Assembly (NCBI GenBank): GCA_046328715.1
Contig: JAXLWB010000020.1
Coordinates: forward strand, 97,560-161,559
Direction of reading: 5' to 3'
DNA from: JAXLWB01 sp046328715
Lineage (GTDB): Bacteria > Chloroflexota > Anaerolineae > Caldilineales > Caldilineaceae
Length of the DNA stretch: 64,000 nucleotides
A program made the translations under genes and the position numbers. Below, piece after piece: positions 27,251-35,952 of the stretch. Numbering within the stretch: position 1 is the stretch's first letter; each line of letters starts with the position of its first letter. The notes beneath the pieces are model-generated. The model did not search any database, was not told where the DNA came from, and was given only the letters and a program-made list of their open reading frames with translations.

Positions 27251-28135
27251 CTACCTCACTCCTTGTTTGACAATTGTACGCACATAGAGGATGCCGACCA
27301 GCGCACAGAAGAGGAAGGTGATCACCGCCTGTGTCTCGGCCCCGATCTTGTCCAGATACTCGCTGTAAGTCTGCAACATAAAGACACCCATCATCTGCGG
27401 CTGGGCTGGACCCAACAGGTAAGGAATCGTGAATGCGCCAAAGATGCCGATCACGTTGAGACAAAAGGCGATCAGCAAGGGGCGTTGGATCAAGGGCAGG
27501 ATGATACGCCAGAAAACCTGCCAGGCATTCGCCCCCACATCCTGCGCACTTTCCAGCAGCGGATTCTCAACCCCGCGCAGTCCAGCCGTCAAGACCAGCA
27601 CGGTAAAGGGAATGTTGTCCCAGAGCAGACCGATCACGATGCCGCTGGCTTTGAGATAGGGTGTCTTGTAGCCCATGATACCCATCAATTCCAGCACGGT
27701 CTGCAAGGTGCCGCGCGGTCCCAGAAAGCGGATCAAGGCAAAGGCGAGGATGATGCTCGGTACAAAGAGTGGAAAGAGTACAAGCACCTGCACCGCCCCA
27801 GCGATCCGGCTGTTGGAAAAGCGCAGATAGAGCGCCAAGGGAAAACAGACCACAAAGAGCATGATCACCGTCGCCACGGTGATCCAGGCTGTGAACCAGA
27901 GATTCGCCCGTGCAATCGGATCGTCAAAGAAGCCGGTATAGCGAATCAAGGAGAAAGTTGCTGGGCCACCTTCGATCTGCGAGGTCCACAGCGTTCGTAC
28001 CACCGCTTGCAGCGCAGGCAGAAAGATCAAAAAGATCATGATCAGCAGCGGCGGCGTGACCAATACATAGCCAAGCAACCCACTCAGGTCGACTCGTTTG
28101 CGGGGGATGGAGGGTGAAGCAGCAAGTTGAGCCAT
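27251..28135 (-). CDS. ABC transporter permease 1
   Basis: A 294-residue inner-membrane protein with about six helices. The docking loop is LLESAQDVGANAWQVFWRIILPLIQRPL. Only three bases separate it from permease 2. A 315-base gap with repeats separates it from the isomerase/epimerase gene upstream in the operon. The start ATG has no strong ribosome binding site. Confidence 0.92.
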   Translation of the reverse strand: MAQLAASPSIPRKRVDLSGLLGYVLVTPPLLIMIFLIFLPALQAVVRTLWTSQIEGGPATFSLIRYTGFFDDPIARANLWFTAWITVATVIMLFVVCFPLALYLRFSNSRIAGAVQVLVLFPLFVPSIILAFALIRFLGPRGTLQTVLELMGIMGYKTPYLKASGIVIGLLWDNIPFTVLVLTAGLRGVENPLLESAQDVGANAWQVFWRIILPLIQRPLLIAFCLNVIGIFGAFTIPYLLGPAQPQMMGVFMLQTYSEYLDKIGAETQAVITFLFCALVGILYVRTIVKQGVR

Positions 28136-28270
28136 TTTTTGAATCGGAAAGAAGGGTAAAGGGCTGACAAGATGATACTGGCGGCGAATTCAAAAAGGGA
28201 ATTAATTCCCCTGCTGACAACGAGAAGTGCCCTCAGGCACGAATAGACACTGCAAATAGAAGTGACCGAT

Positions 28271-28297
28271 TGTAGGGGCGTACCCTTGCGGTCGCCC
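28271..28297. repeat. Half copy of the TGTAGG dispersed palindrome
   Basis: TGTAGGGGCGTACCCTTGCG and the following GTCGCCC match the left arm of the 6559-6629 element with a few differences; the right arm is missing. It is within the 315-base gap 28136-28450, which otherwise shows only a short GTCGC-TGAG-GCGAC dyad near 28340 and the hairpin at 28411. Confidence 0.6.
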
Positions 28298-28410
28298 AAG
28301 TGCCATGTTTGTCTGCGTTGCCTATAAGGATGTTTCCTAGTCGCTGAGGCGACTTCTCATTGTCAGCAGTCAATTTTAATCGGGCAGCGATTTTGCCAGC
28401 ATTATCACAA

Positions 28411-28463
28411 GCTGACAAGATGAAGCGATGAAAAATGCGCTATTATCCTGTCATCTTGTCAGC
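28411..28463. terminator. Hairpin overlapping the 3' end of the isomerase/epimerase gene
   Basis: GCTGACAAGATGA and its exact complement (28451-28463) flank a 27-base loop. The right arm encodes the last codons and stop of the minus-strand isomerase gene. It may weaken read-through into the permeases or protect the upstream message. The TGACAAGATGA word recurs near 46761. Confidence 0.5.
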
Positions 28464-29410
28464 ATTTTTATCGTCTCCAACGCCTCTTGCGTATAGTCCA
28501 AAAAGCCTGTATCGATCTCCAGGATCAAGTCGCCTTGATAGTTGGACATCCGGGCAAAGACATCACGATAAGGCACTTTGGCCCAGCCGGGCGGCATGTG
28601 CAGATCGGCTTCGCCAAAGGACCAGCGGTCGGGCGGGTTGTTAAACCCAGCGTCGAGCGTGCCACAGTTGTCGCTGATGTGCAGATGTTTGACCCACGGT
28701 GCCGCGATCTCGACATTTTGCAGATAATCAAAGCCGAGGTCGTTGGCTGCAATGTGCAGATGGCCGAGGTCGAAGGTCATGCCGATGTTGGGATGGTTGA
28801 TCGCCTCCAACTGCTGCACAATCGGCTGCATCTGCAAGCGAGCGTGGTGGCGCAGCAATTCCTGGCGCGGCAGACCAAAGCGGGCAATTACCTGGTGTTC
28901 CCACTGGTGCGAATCACCGTTCTCGATGCCAATGATCAAACCAGCATCAGCCGCCAGTGGAGCCACGGATCGAAAAGCGACGACCTCACGTTGGGCACCT
29001 TCGCTTAGTTCTGCATTACTCAACAATGTCTCGCGCAGCCCATGTCGCACCCGATCCAGTGCCTGCAAACCGCTGTGATAGACCAAAGCGCGTGCCCCGA
29101 TCTGGCGACAGGCTTCAATCTGCGCCCGCATGATCGCCAGACAGAGTTCGTGGCGTGGGTCATATGCCAAGTTGAGGCGCGACACCCCGTGTACGCTGTA
29201 GCGCAGCTTGAAGTTTTTGAGCACCGCCGCCAGATCGCTCACATGGCGCTGTTGCAACTCGCCATTGATGATCAGGATAAAGGGCTGCATGTCGAGTTCG
29301 ACCATGTCAAAGCCCTGTGCTGCCACATGGTCCAACGTCGCTTCCAACTGCGCCAGCTTGCGAAAGCCATTTTCCACTGAAACGGACAGACCGAAATTAT
29401 GGATGTTCAT
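28451..29410 (-). CDS. Sugar phosphate isomerase/epimerase, second copy in the operon
   Basis: A 319-residue TIM-barrel protein of the xylose-isomerase-like family. The start at 29410 (MNIHNFGLSVSVENGFRKL) was chosen because the 26-residue upstream extension is a translation of a palindrome. Ligand segments are MVELDMQPFIL, ALVYHSGLQALD, LIIGIENGDSHQ, NIGMTFDLGHLHIA, VKHLHISDNCG and LILEIDTGF. It lies between the lipoprotein and permease 1 and is only distantly similar to the other isomerase at 24403-25224. Two different isomerases suggest two steps on one imported substrate or two substrates. Confidence 0.85.
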   Translation of the reverse strand: MNIHNFGLSVSVENGFRKLAQLEATLDHVAAQGFDMVELDMQPFILIINGELQQRHVSDLAAVLKNFKLRYSVHGVSRLNLAYDPRHELCLAIMRAQIEACRQIGARALVYHSGLQALDRVRHGLRETLLSNAELSEGAQREVVAFRSVAPLAADAGLIIGIENGDSHQWEHQVIARFGLPRQELLRHHARLQMQPIVQQLEAINHPNIGMTFDLGHLHIAANDLGFDYLQNVEIAAPWVKHLHISDNCGTLDAGFNNPPDRWSFGEADLHMPPGWAKVPYRDVFARMSNYQGDLILEIDTGFLDYTQEALETIKMLTR

Positions 29411-29414
29411 AGGA

Positions 29415-29520
29415 AAAAGTTGAAGAGTTGAAAAGTTGAAGAGTGGAAAGGAAGCAAAGTTGAAAAGTAGGAGCGGCAATACACGCACTTACTTTTCAAC
29501 TCTTCCACTCTTCAACTTTT
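29415..29520. repeat. Word-palindrome, GTTGAAAAG family
   Basis: Left words AAAAGTTGAAGAGTTGAAAAG-type (29415-29440) are mirrored by TTTTCAACTCTTCCACTCTT on the right (29492-29518). It fills the gap between the lipoprotein stop and the isomerase start and covers the region where the latter's ribosome binding site should be. Confidence 0.75.
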
Positions 29521-29522
29521 AT

Positions 29523-30719
29523 CTACTGATCCTGTTTAATATTCGTCGCCACGTTCTCATACCAACCCTTGTTGCGGGCGGCGCTCCAGTCGCCACCGGG
29601 CCAACTCGGTACGTTGCTGGTGATGACGCTAGTGAACTGCGATTGCAGATCCTGCGGCAGGGTAGACCATTGCACCGCTGGGAAGCCACCGATGTCCTTG
29701 ATCACGGAGACTTGCATCTGCTGCGAAAGCATGAAGTTGACGAAGTCGAGCGCACCCTGCATGTTCTTGGCATTCTTGGGCACGGACAGATAGGAGTAGC
29801 CACCGGGCATCGGCAGATCGCTGAACTGGTAGAGTTTTGTCGTCTCCGGCAGCGTTCCGCTGTTCAATGCCTGCAACGCCTGATCGGACCAGGCTGAGAT
29901 CATGCTGACCGAGCCGTTGGCCAACAGTTCAAGCGTGGGGTTGTTGCCTGCCGGATAGGAGCCTTCGCCATAGATAGCGGGATGGATATCACGCAGCAGC
30001 GCCCACGCCTTGTCGAATTCGCCGAGCAGGGCTGGGTCAGGTGTGCCGGGTTTGAAGATGGAAGGATCTTTGCCGGTGACTTCGTAAATTGCGCGAACGA
30101 CAAAGTTGCCACCACTACCGCCCTTGTCCGGTCGGCAATAGGCAAACTGACCAGGATGGGCCTTGATCCAGGTGACCAGGTCGGCAAAGGTCTGCGGCAC
30201 TTCGTTCTCGGCGACTTTGCTACTGTCATAGGCAATCAACACCTGCGAACCACGGTAGGCCATGCCAAACTCGCTCACCTGCGAGACGGGATTGATGTCC
30301 TTGGCATTCGGCACATTGCTGGCGTCCAACTTCTGCCAAAGACCGGCCTTGATCAGTTCGGGATTGCCCAACACATCAAAATCGAGCACTTCGGCCTGTG
30401 GATCGTCGTTGGTGCTGAGGGCTGCCAAGGCACGGTCGGCAATCGCTTTGGTGCCTTCACCCACGCCACGAGCATTGACAAAGTTGATCGTGTATTGTGG
30501 ATACTCCTTCTCGAAGGCGGGGACGATCACGTTCTGGTACCAGTCCGAAATGTTGGTGTCGCCGTCGGTATAGACGTTGACTACACTTTTTTCTGCCGGT
30601 GCCGCTGCGGCTTGCCCGACTGATGCCTGTTGACCTGCGGGTGCGACTGCTGTACAGGCCGACAGGGCCAGTACTAACAGCAAACAGAGTGTGACAAGAA
30701 GCCTCGCACGATGTTGCAT
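29523..30719 (-). CDS. ABC transporter substrate-binding lipoprotein
   Basis: A 398-residue lipoprotein. The start at 30719 (MQHRARLL) has AGGAG upstream; the hydrophobic segment ends in the lipobox LSAC with the acylated C22. The mature protein begins with a flexible Ala/Gly/Gln-rich stretch and then NVYTDGDTNISDWYQNVIVPAFEKEYP, the first lobe of a periplasmic-binding fold. Other segments are AYDSSKVAENEVPQTFADLV and GALDFVNFMLSQQMQ. The class resembles iron, polyamine and aminophosphonate binders, but the isomerase genes in the operon argue for a polyol, sugar or sugar derivative. It heads the operon that runs down to 24403. Confidence 0.9.
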   Translation of the reverse strand: MQHRARLLVTLCLLLVLALSACTAVAPAGQQASVGQAAAAPAEKSVVNVYTDGDTNISDWYQNVIVPAFEKEYPQYTINFVNARGVGEGTKAIADRALAALSTNDDPQAEVLDFDVLGNPELIKAGLWQKLDASNVPNAKDINPVSQVSEFGMAYRGSQVLIAYDSSKVAENEVPQTFADLVTWIKAHPGQFAYCRPDKGGSGGNFVVRAIYEVTGKDPSIFKPGTPDPALLGEFDKAWALLRDIHPAIYGEGSYPAGNNPTLELLANGSVSMISAWSDQALQALNSGTLPETTKLYQFSDLPMPGGYSYLSVPKNAKNMQGALDFVNFMLSQQMQVSVIKDIGGFPAVQWSTLPQDLQSQFTSVITSNVPSWPGGDWSAARNKGWYENVATNIKQDQ

Positions 30720-30979
30720 ATCAATCTCCTTTTCTGTGTGAATGATCGTTGAATGTTGGGAAAACCCAAGCAACAGCACTATGCATTGGAACGATTAACA
30801 ATCCAACAAACCTCTGTTAAAGGATTGTGTTGAACCTGAAAATAATTGGGTTTGGACTGTGTTAAGCGTCACTTGCCCGCAGAATTAAAAGAGAGGAGCT
30901 TCTTAGGCAAGTGTTTACCAGTGATGCGTAGATTGTATCAATTCCTGGAAAGTTGTGCAACTCGCGAGAAAGTGGACAT

Positions 30980-31000
30980 AGCCGTCAGCGTCAGCGTACG
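30980..31000. repeat. Fragment of the TTCAGAGCC repeat family
   Basis: AGCCGTCAGCGTCAGCGTAC and one further G match the reverse complement of the right arm of the array at 44503-44842 with a single mismatch. Only one arm is present. Confidence 0.55.
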
Positions 31001-31010
31001 TAAGATTCTG

Positions 31011-31042
31011 GCCATTTGCGGGGAGCGAGCCCCGCAAATGGC
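31011..31042. terminator. Strong hairpin in gene-free region
   Basis: GCCATTTGCGGGG and its exact complement flank a 6-base loop (AGCGAG). The stem is GC-rich but no T-run follows on either side. No transcript is obviously ended by it, so it could instead be a remnant of a mobile repeat. Confidence 0.5.
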
Positions 31043-32000
31043 TAGTTCCTAAGATTACCGCTACTATCAAAATAAGGAAAACAAATATTGCTTATCGCTT
31101 TCAATTCTAGCATATATAGTATATTACAGACAATTGAATCGCTACATCAAGCATATGGGGCGATGTCTGCCGCATCCAGTAATGGGTTTCATCATCCAGA
31201 ACTCAGCATTTTCCCCTACATTGCGCTCCTCGTTACAACTCATAACCAATGTTGACGCTGGCAAGCAATTCTCGTTCTGCACACAAGTAATCTGCTGCTC
31301 ATGTACAATCTCCCCACACTTAGTTCAAGCAGCGCGCCACCTGTGCAAAACCATCCGAATCTGAACACAACCGACTATTGATCTGTGCCACACTTACCTG
31401 CTCTGCGCAAAAGTAGGTCGTGGCACCTGCGCCAAATCCTCTTCTCTGCAAAGTTACCCAACGACACGCTCAGAGGATAGCTGTTCTTGGCGCAAGCGTC
31501 TGTGACTATATGTAACCTCTCCCAGTTGCGCGGGCAACCAGGTGGTGAACCGTTCAATACTTGTTTGAAGTGAACTCAGATTCATGGTTGATGGAACCAC
31601 AAAACAGTTGTACTGCGTACAGTCACCTACGCAGGGTGCAGCCAATCCCCTCCCCTCACTCGCACACATGGTTGTACCTGCGGCAACTCACTTTGACCCC
31701 TAATTTGCCACACTTCCCCGTCAGCTACACCCTCCCTTCTGACATCCTTTCAGTAGGTACGAATGAGTCAATAATATTGTGCCTTATTGGTCTCAATCAG
31801 TGGAACGAAGACTAATTTACTTTCGTTGTAAGGATGTAGATCAAGCGATCTACGGATTATAGGAAGATAGAGTTACCTGTGCAGCCGATCTGCTGGACCC
31901 AGAAGGCGTTCCATGCTCAGCGTGGGTGTGGCTGGTCTGATTGAAGGCGGATGGCTATGGATGCGCAGATCTGCCAGCCTTAGTAAGGAGACACATCGCA

Positions 32001-32693
32001 GTGGATTTCAACACAACTTCGTCGAAGAATGATTTTCTGGTTCGTGTCGGCCACGATCTGGCCTATCTGATCGAGACGCCGGATGCGTTGGCACGGATGG
32101 ATCGCTTTGGTTACACCGTTCAGCGTTTGCAGGAGGGCAAACTGTTGCTTGATCAAGCCAGCGCAGCCTTTTACCGCAAGCAGCAGTTGCAGATGCAACA
32201 AAAGCTGGAGACGGATCGCTTCCATGCCGAGTGGAAGTTGGCACGTCAACGCTACAAGGTGCATCTTACGGCTGCGCGCAGTGCACTGGGGCGCGAAGCG
32301 GATGCGTTGCTGAGCAAGATGCCCAATGGCTACTCGCGCTGGCTGGGTCATGCTCGCTCCTTCTATGCTGCTGTTCTTGGCAACCTGGATTATCTGGCAA
32401 AGATGAGCAGCATGACGATCCCGATGGAAGAATTGCAGCGCAGCAGCCAAACCATCGAAGCGCTGGCTGAGCGCAAGACGCAGCAGATGAAGGCCCGCTC
32501 CATCGTGCGCACCATCCATCAGCGCCGTGATGCCGAAATGGAAGCGCTGCACCAATGGTTTATGGAGTTGATCGGCGTGGCACGCATTGCGCTGCGCAAA
32601 GACCCGGGGATGCTTGACGCCTTACATGGCTATCGTCGCCGCGCGCCTGAGAAGATTGTCAAGGAGGAGACTACGACAACAAAGTCTGCGTGA
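32001..32693 (+). CDS. Hypothetical helical/coiled-coil protein
   Basis: A 230-residue protein of unknown function. The frame opens further upstream with TTG at 31941, but a GTG at 32001 has AAGGAG ten bases upstream and is preferred (VDFNTTSSKNDF). The sequence is almost entirely helical and charged, with heptad-like stretches (LQEGKLLLDQASAAFYRKQQ, LQMQQKLETDRFHAEWKLAR). No membrane segment or catalytic motif is seen. It is followed by a terminator and stands alone. Confidence 0.6.
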   Translation: MDFNTTSSKNDFLVRVGHDLAYLIETPDALARMDRFGYTVQRLQEGKLLLDQASAAFYRKQQLQMQQKLETDRFHAEWKLARQRYKVHLTAARSALGREADALLSKMPNGYSRWLGHARSFYAAVLGNLDYLAKMSSMTIPMEELQRSSQTIEALAERKTQQMKARSIVRTIHQRRDAEMEALHQWFMELIGVARIALRKDPGMLDALHGYRRRAPEKIVKEETTTTKSA

Positions 32694-32744
32694 TTTGTTA
32701 GCCGTACAATGTGTGGGTAGATGAGGAGGATAGCAGTGAACTAC

Positions 32745-32793
32745 AAACCCTACCAGCAAAACTAGTCTTTTATGGTTTTGTTGGTAGGGTTTG
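32745..32793. terminator. Terminator hairpin between convergent genes
   Basis: AAACCCTACCAGCAAAAC pairs with GTTTTGTTGGTAGGGTTT across a 12-base loop. A T-rich stretch follows on the plus strand. It lies between the coiled-coil gene and the convergent DUF4386 gene and probably serves both. Confidence 0.75.
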
Positions 32794-32797
32794 CGTT

Positions 32798-33535
32798 TTA
32801 CGCGACCACCAAACGCTCATGATCCGAGTTGGCCCCAGATGTGGCAGAGGCCGAAGCGATAGACGATCCTTGGAAGCCCTTCACTATCAGCCATACGCCC
32901 ATGAACACCTCCCACAAACCGCCCGGCAGCGAGGAAGCCAGCCCCAGACCGGAACCCATGAATTCGGAGACCATCCCGCCAGCAATAATGGCATAACCGA
33001 CGAGACCCCAGACGGCCAGCCAGCGGGGCGTCAATCTTGCCTGGTAGAGTGTGTAACAAAGCTGCAAACCGGCCAGCCCCAGGGTGATCATGCCAATTTG
33101 GTAGGCATAGCGTTGCCCCTGGGCGAAGAGATCACTTAGGTCTTGAAAATAGGTCGTGGCAGCGGGTGCCGCTTGCAAGTAGGCGTTGCCCAGCGGGATT
33201 TGCAGCAGGATAAAGATCGCCATGATGGCAACGAAGAGGCCATCCATGATCCTGGCTGCCAGATAGCCGACGGCGATGCGTTCATTGTGGCGTTTTAGTA
33301 GCGGGAAAAGGAGCACCCCGTGCGCAACGTCACCAGCGACGGCCAACAACCAGAGCAGCGCGCTGAGGGTCAGCGTCGTGCTGTTGGTCGCCAGCGTCGC
33401 TAGATGATTCGGCGTACTCAGCACGGATTGACTGAGGTTCTCGCCAGCGATCCCGACCACAAACCCGGCCAGGTAGATCATCCCTACTGCGATGGCGGTC
33501 GTTCTGTACGGATTGATTGCAGCTTTGCTAGTCAT
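32798..33535 (-). CDS. DUF4386 family membrane protein
   Basis: A 245-residue protein with six to seven hydrophobic segments, beginning with a short cytoplasmic MTSKAAINPYRTTAIAVG. The family pattern is clear: GMIYLAGFVVGIAGE at the first helix, LLWLLAVAGDVAHGVLLFPLLKRHNER, AVGYLAARIMDGLFVAIMAI and LVGYAIIAGGMVSEFMG. No function is established for the family. The stop is five bases from the terminator stem. Confidence 0.85.
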   Translation of the reverse strand: MTSKAAINPYRTTAIAVGMIYLAGFVVGIAGENLSQSVLSTPNHLATLATNSTTLTLSALLWLLAVAGDVAHGVLLFPLLKRHNERIAVGYLAARIMDGLFVAIMAIFILLQIPLGNAYLQAAPAATTYFQDLSDLFAQGQRYAYQIGMITLGLAGLQLCYTLYQARLTPRWLAVWGLVGYAIIAGGMVSEFMGSGLGLASSLPGGLWEVFMGVWLIVKGFQGSSIASASATSGANSDHERLVVA

Positions 33536-33575
33536 GTTTGTTTCCTTTCTGGTATGGTTGACCTTTGTAGCTACT

Positions 33576-35147
33576 TTAGTACTGGGGAAAGTATTGTTCT
33601 TTGTTTGACGCTAGGTTGGTGTGTCGGTACTTGAGCAAACGACCAGGAGGGCGAAGGGTCAAAAAGAGGCGAGCGATTGCCCAGCACAGGCTCAGGACAG
33701 TCAGCATGACAATCACGAAAAATAGGTCGGGCGCAAACAGAGCAAGGGTTGTCATCGGCGTATGGACCTGGGCGGGAAATAGAATCCAGGCCAGAGGCAA
33801 CGGACAAAGATCGATGGCCAGCGGCAGATAGAGTCGCCAGAAACGCTGGCTGCCGTGTGGGGGAAGCGCGCCGCACTGGTGCCAACGCCGGATCAACAGG
33901 TACGAGCCTACGAGCCAAAACAGCGGAATCAGCAACGTAGCCAGTAGCAGCAGTTGTGGGATGACGCTGACTGTTGGATTGGTACTGACCGTGAGGCTCT
34001 CGCCACGCAGGATGGCGGCGACCCCTTCAATCGGAATGTTCAGCGCTGCGCCGTTATAGGCGCTACTGACATTGATCAAGATCACAATCCCGATCCGCTG
34101 GTCAGGCAGCAGCAAGAGGTTAGAGTGGAAATTGCTGAGGTCCCCATTGTGCCAGATTTCGGTTGAACCGGGTTGCCCCTGGATCACCCACCCCATGCCA
34201 TACGAACTCGATGGACTCATCTGGGCACCAGGCGTGTGCAGCGTTGCAATGCCCTGCGCAGAGAGGAGTTGGCGATTGCCATAGCGTCCGCCGTTTAACT
34301 GGGCAATCAAATAGTGCGTCATGTCCTCCGCCGACGCCATCAGAAAACCCGATGGCGTTGTTTGACGAGGATAGGGTGCAGTGAAAGCGATCGGCCAAAA
34401 GAGCCAGTTGCGATAGCCGTTAGCGAGGTCTGCTGCCGCTGGATCGGAAAGGGCCGCAGCACTGTGACGCATCTGCAGCGGGGCAAAGATTGCCGAACGG
34501 ATATACTCCTCGTATGACTGCCCGGATACGGTCTGGACGATCATGCCCAGGATGTCGTAATTTTCGTTGGCGTATTCGTAGCCTTGGCCCACCGGCTGGC
34601 TGAGTTGTACCTTGGCCAGCGCTCGAATGCCATTTTCGAGCGCCAGGCTACTCTGGTCGTTCTTGGCGATCCCCTGGCGGCCTGCGTAGGTCGGTAGTCC
34701 ACTGTTTTGGTTGAGCAGGTTCCGCACTGTGATGCGGGCAGAGGCCGCTGCGTCGCCAGTGCGGAACCAGGGTAGATAGGTTGTAACCGCGGCATCCAGG
34801 TCGATCTTACCCGCCTCCACCAGTTGCATAATCGCCAATGCGGTGAAGGACTTCGAGGTGGAGCCGAGAATGAAGGGAGTCTGGGGGGTGACAGCCCGCC
34901 CATCCGGCCCGGCCACCCCATAGCCCTTGAGATAGACCACCTGATCACCTTTAACCACGCCCAAGGCTAACCCAGGAATGTTGGCCGCCGCCATTCTCGC
35001 CTGAATATAGGCATCAATGCGAGCTTGATCCATCGGCTGGAGCGGAACGGGCCGCTCCGATGCAGCCTGAACAGGCAGCGCAGTGAACAGTACGCAGAGA
35101 AGGAGCAGCATGGGTAGAAACGTGAGCGGTTTTTTTGTATAGTACAT
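33576..35147 (-). CDS. Serine hydrolase of the class C beta-lactamase family with C-terminal membrane segments
   Basis: A 523-residue exported protein with a signal peptide (LTFLPMLLLLCVLFTALPVQA). The penicillin-binding fold motifs are S96-TS-K99 (SxxK), YEYANENYD (YxN) and HNGDLSNFH (HxG in place of KTG). Residues about 390-520 hold three or four hydrophobic helices (VIPQLLLLATLLIPLFWLVG, LFAPDLFFVIVMLTVLSLCW) that anchor it. Such proteins are usually esterases or peptidases rather than true beta-lactamases. It is 40 bases from the start of DUF4386 and may share a transcript with it. Confidence 0.9.
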   Translation of the reverse strand: MYYTKKPLTFLPMLLLLCVLFTALPVQAASERPVPLQPMDQARIDAYIQARMAAANIPGLALGVVKGDQVVYLKGYGVAGPDGRAVTPQTPFILGSTSKSFTALAIMQLVEAGKIDLDAAVTTYLPWFRTGDAAASARITVRNLLNQNSGLPTYAGRQGIAKNDQSSLALENGIRALAKVQLSQPVGQGYEYANENYDILGMIVQTVSGQSYEEYIRSAIFAPLQMRHSAAALSDPAAADLANGYRNWLFWPIAFTAPYPRQTTPSGFLMASAEDMTHYLIAQLNGGRYGNRQLLSAQGIATLHTPGAQMSPSSSYGMGWVIQGQPGSTEIWHNGDLSNFHSNLLLLPDQRIGIVILINVSSAYNGAALNIPIEGVAAILRGESLTVSTNPTVSVIPQLLLLATLLIPLFWLVGSYLLIRRWHQCGALPPHGSQRFWRLYLPLAIDLCPLPLAWILFPAQVHTPMTTLALFAPDLFFVIVMLTVLSLCWAIARLFLTLRPPGRLLKYRHTNLASNKEQYFPQY

Positions 35148-35186
35148 TTTTGCCTCCTAAAGTACGTAATGATTAATGGACATGCG

Positions 35187-35852
35187 CTACTTTACAGCAG
35201 AGTTGCTTGCCGGGGTGGAGCGAATTGCAATCGCACACGAACAGCTTGCGGGATCAAGGTGACAGGTGCAGACGACCTGATCAACACAGCGCCAACATGG
35301 GCTGAGTCCATCTTCAATCAACGCTACACCCAGTAGATCTGCACCAAGTTGCGCTCGTTCTGGATTAGCAAACGGAATCAGTCCAAGCGTGCCATCATAC
35401 TGGAAGGAGAGCTGCCCAACTGCTTGGAAGCCCGCCTTTTGGATGCCTGCACCCGACGGCAAATTCTCGGGAGCGTGGAGAATCCAGAAGCGCTCCGCCC
35501 GTTCTGCCTGCACAATTCCCTGCAACAGACGTGGATAGAGCCCTTTGCCTTGCCACTCGGCCAAAGTTGCGAAATCCCACAAGTAACGACTCTCTACGTC
35601 AAGCGAAAACGCCAGCTTTAGCTCGCCGATCGAAGCTTGGCGTGTCGCCACCCAACCATAGGTCACTGCCACTCCGCCCATATAACCCACATAGGGTAGA
35701 TGTCCGTCACCCCGCCGTTGCGCTACCTCAGTCAGCGAAAGTTGATTGAGGGTGGCCAGTTGAGCGTCATCTGTTGCCAGCCGCACATGAAAGTCAGTTA
35801 AAGGGGCCAAATCGATCCATTGATCAGAAGCCCACCAGGTCGCCAGTGCCAT
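35187..35852 (-). CDS. GNAT family N-acetyltransferase
   Basis: A 221-residue protein. The acetyl-CoA binding region is recognisable: LKLAFSLDVESRYLWDFATLAEWQGKGLYPRLLQGIV, in which WQGKGLYPRL corresponds to the Q/RxxGxG/A loop. The C-terminal 45 residues are cysteine-rich (CWRCVDQVVCTCHLDPASCSC), which is unusual for the family and could bind a metal. The substrate is unknown. Confidence 0.75.
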   Translation of the reverse strand: MALATWWASDQWIDLAPLTDFHVRLATDDAQLATLNQLSLTEVAQRRGDGHLPYVGYMGGVAVTYGWVATRQASIGELKLAFSLDVESRYLWDFATLAEWQGKGLYPRLLQGIVQAERAERFWILHAPENLPSGAGIQKAGFQAVGQLSFQYDGTLGLIPFANPERAQLGADLLGVALIEDGLSPCWRCVDQVVCTCHLDPASCSCAIAIRSTPASNSAVK

Positions 35853-35952
35853 TTGTTCACCTCATCCTTTATGCAAATCAACCTTATTTGTCAGTTAATT
35901 ACCCAGAAGCCACCTATGTAAGTGTGACGCAATAGGAACGCTTACATCGCGT

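Larger units (their letters stand above)
30720..32000. other. Gene-free 1.28 kb region
   Basis: No convincing coding sequence is seen on either strand: the short frames lack ribosome binding sites and show no protein-like composition. It holds the promoter side of the ABC operon, a fragment of the TTCAGAGCC repeat family at 30980-31000 and a strong hairpin at 31011-31042. A 14-base match (CGGATTATAGGAAG, 31853-31866) to the palindrome at 61198 is also present. The base composition is more AT-rich than the neighbours by eye, especially 31060-31150. Confidence 0.6.

Noticed and set aside
29411..29488. Signal-peptide-like N-terminal extension of the isomerase/epimerase (frame from 29488)
   Set aside because: The hydrophobic extension is a translation of the GTTGAAAAG palindrome; the family-typical N-terminus starts at 29410.
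31134..31815. Short plus-strand frames in the gene-free region
   Set aside because: No ribosome binding sites, unusual composition, and no recognisable domain.
33576..35147. Antibiotic-resistance beta-lactamase
   Set aside because: The SxxK and YxN motifs are shared with esterases and peptidases. The third motif is HxG and the protein has C-terminal membrane helices, which fits the general serine hydrolase family.
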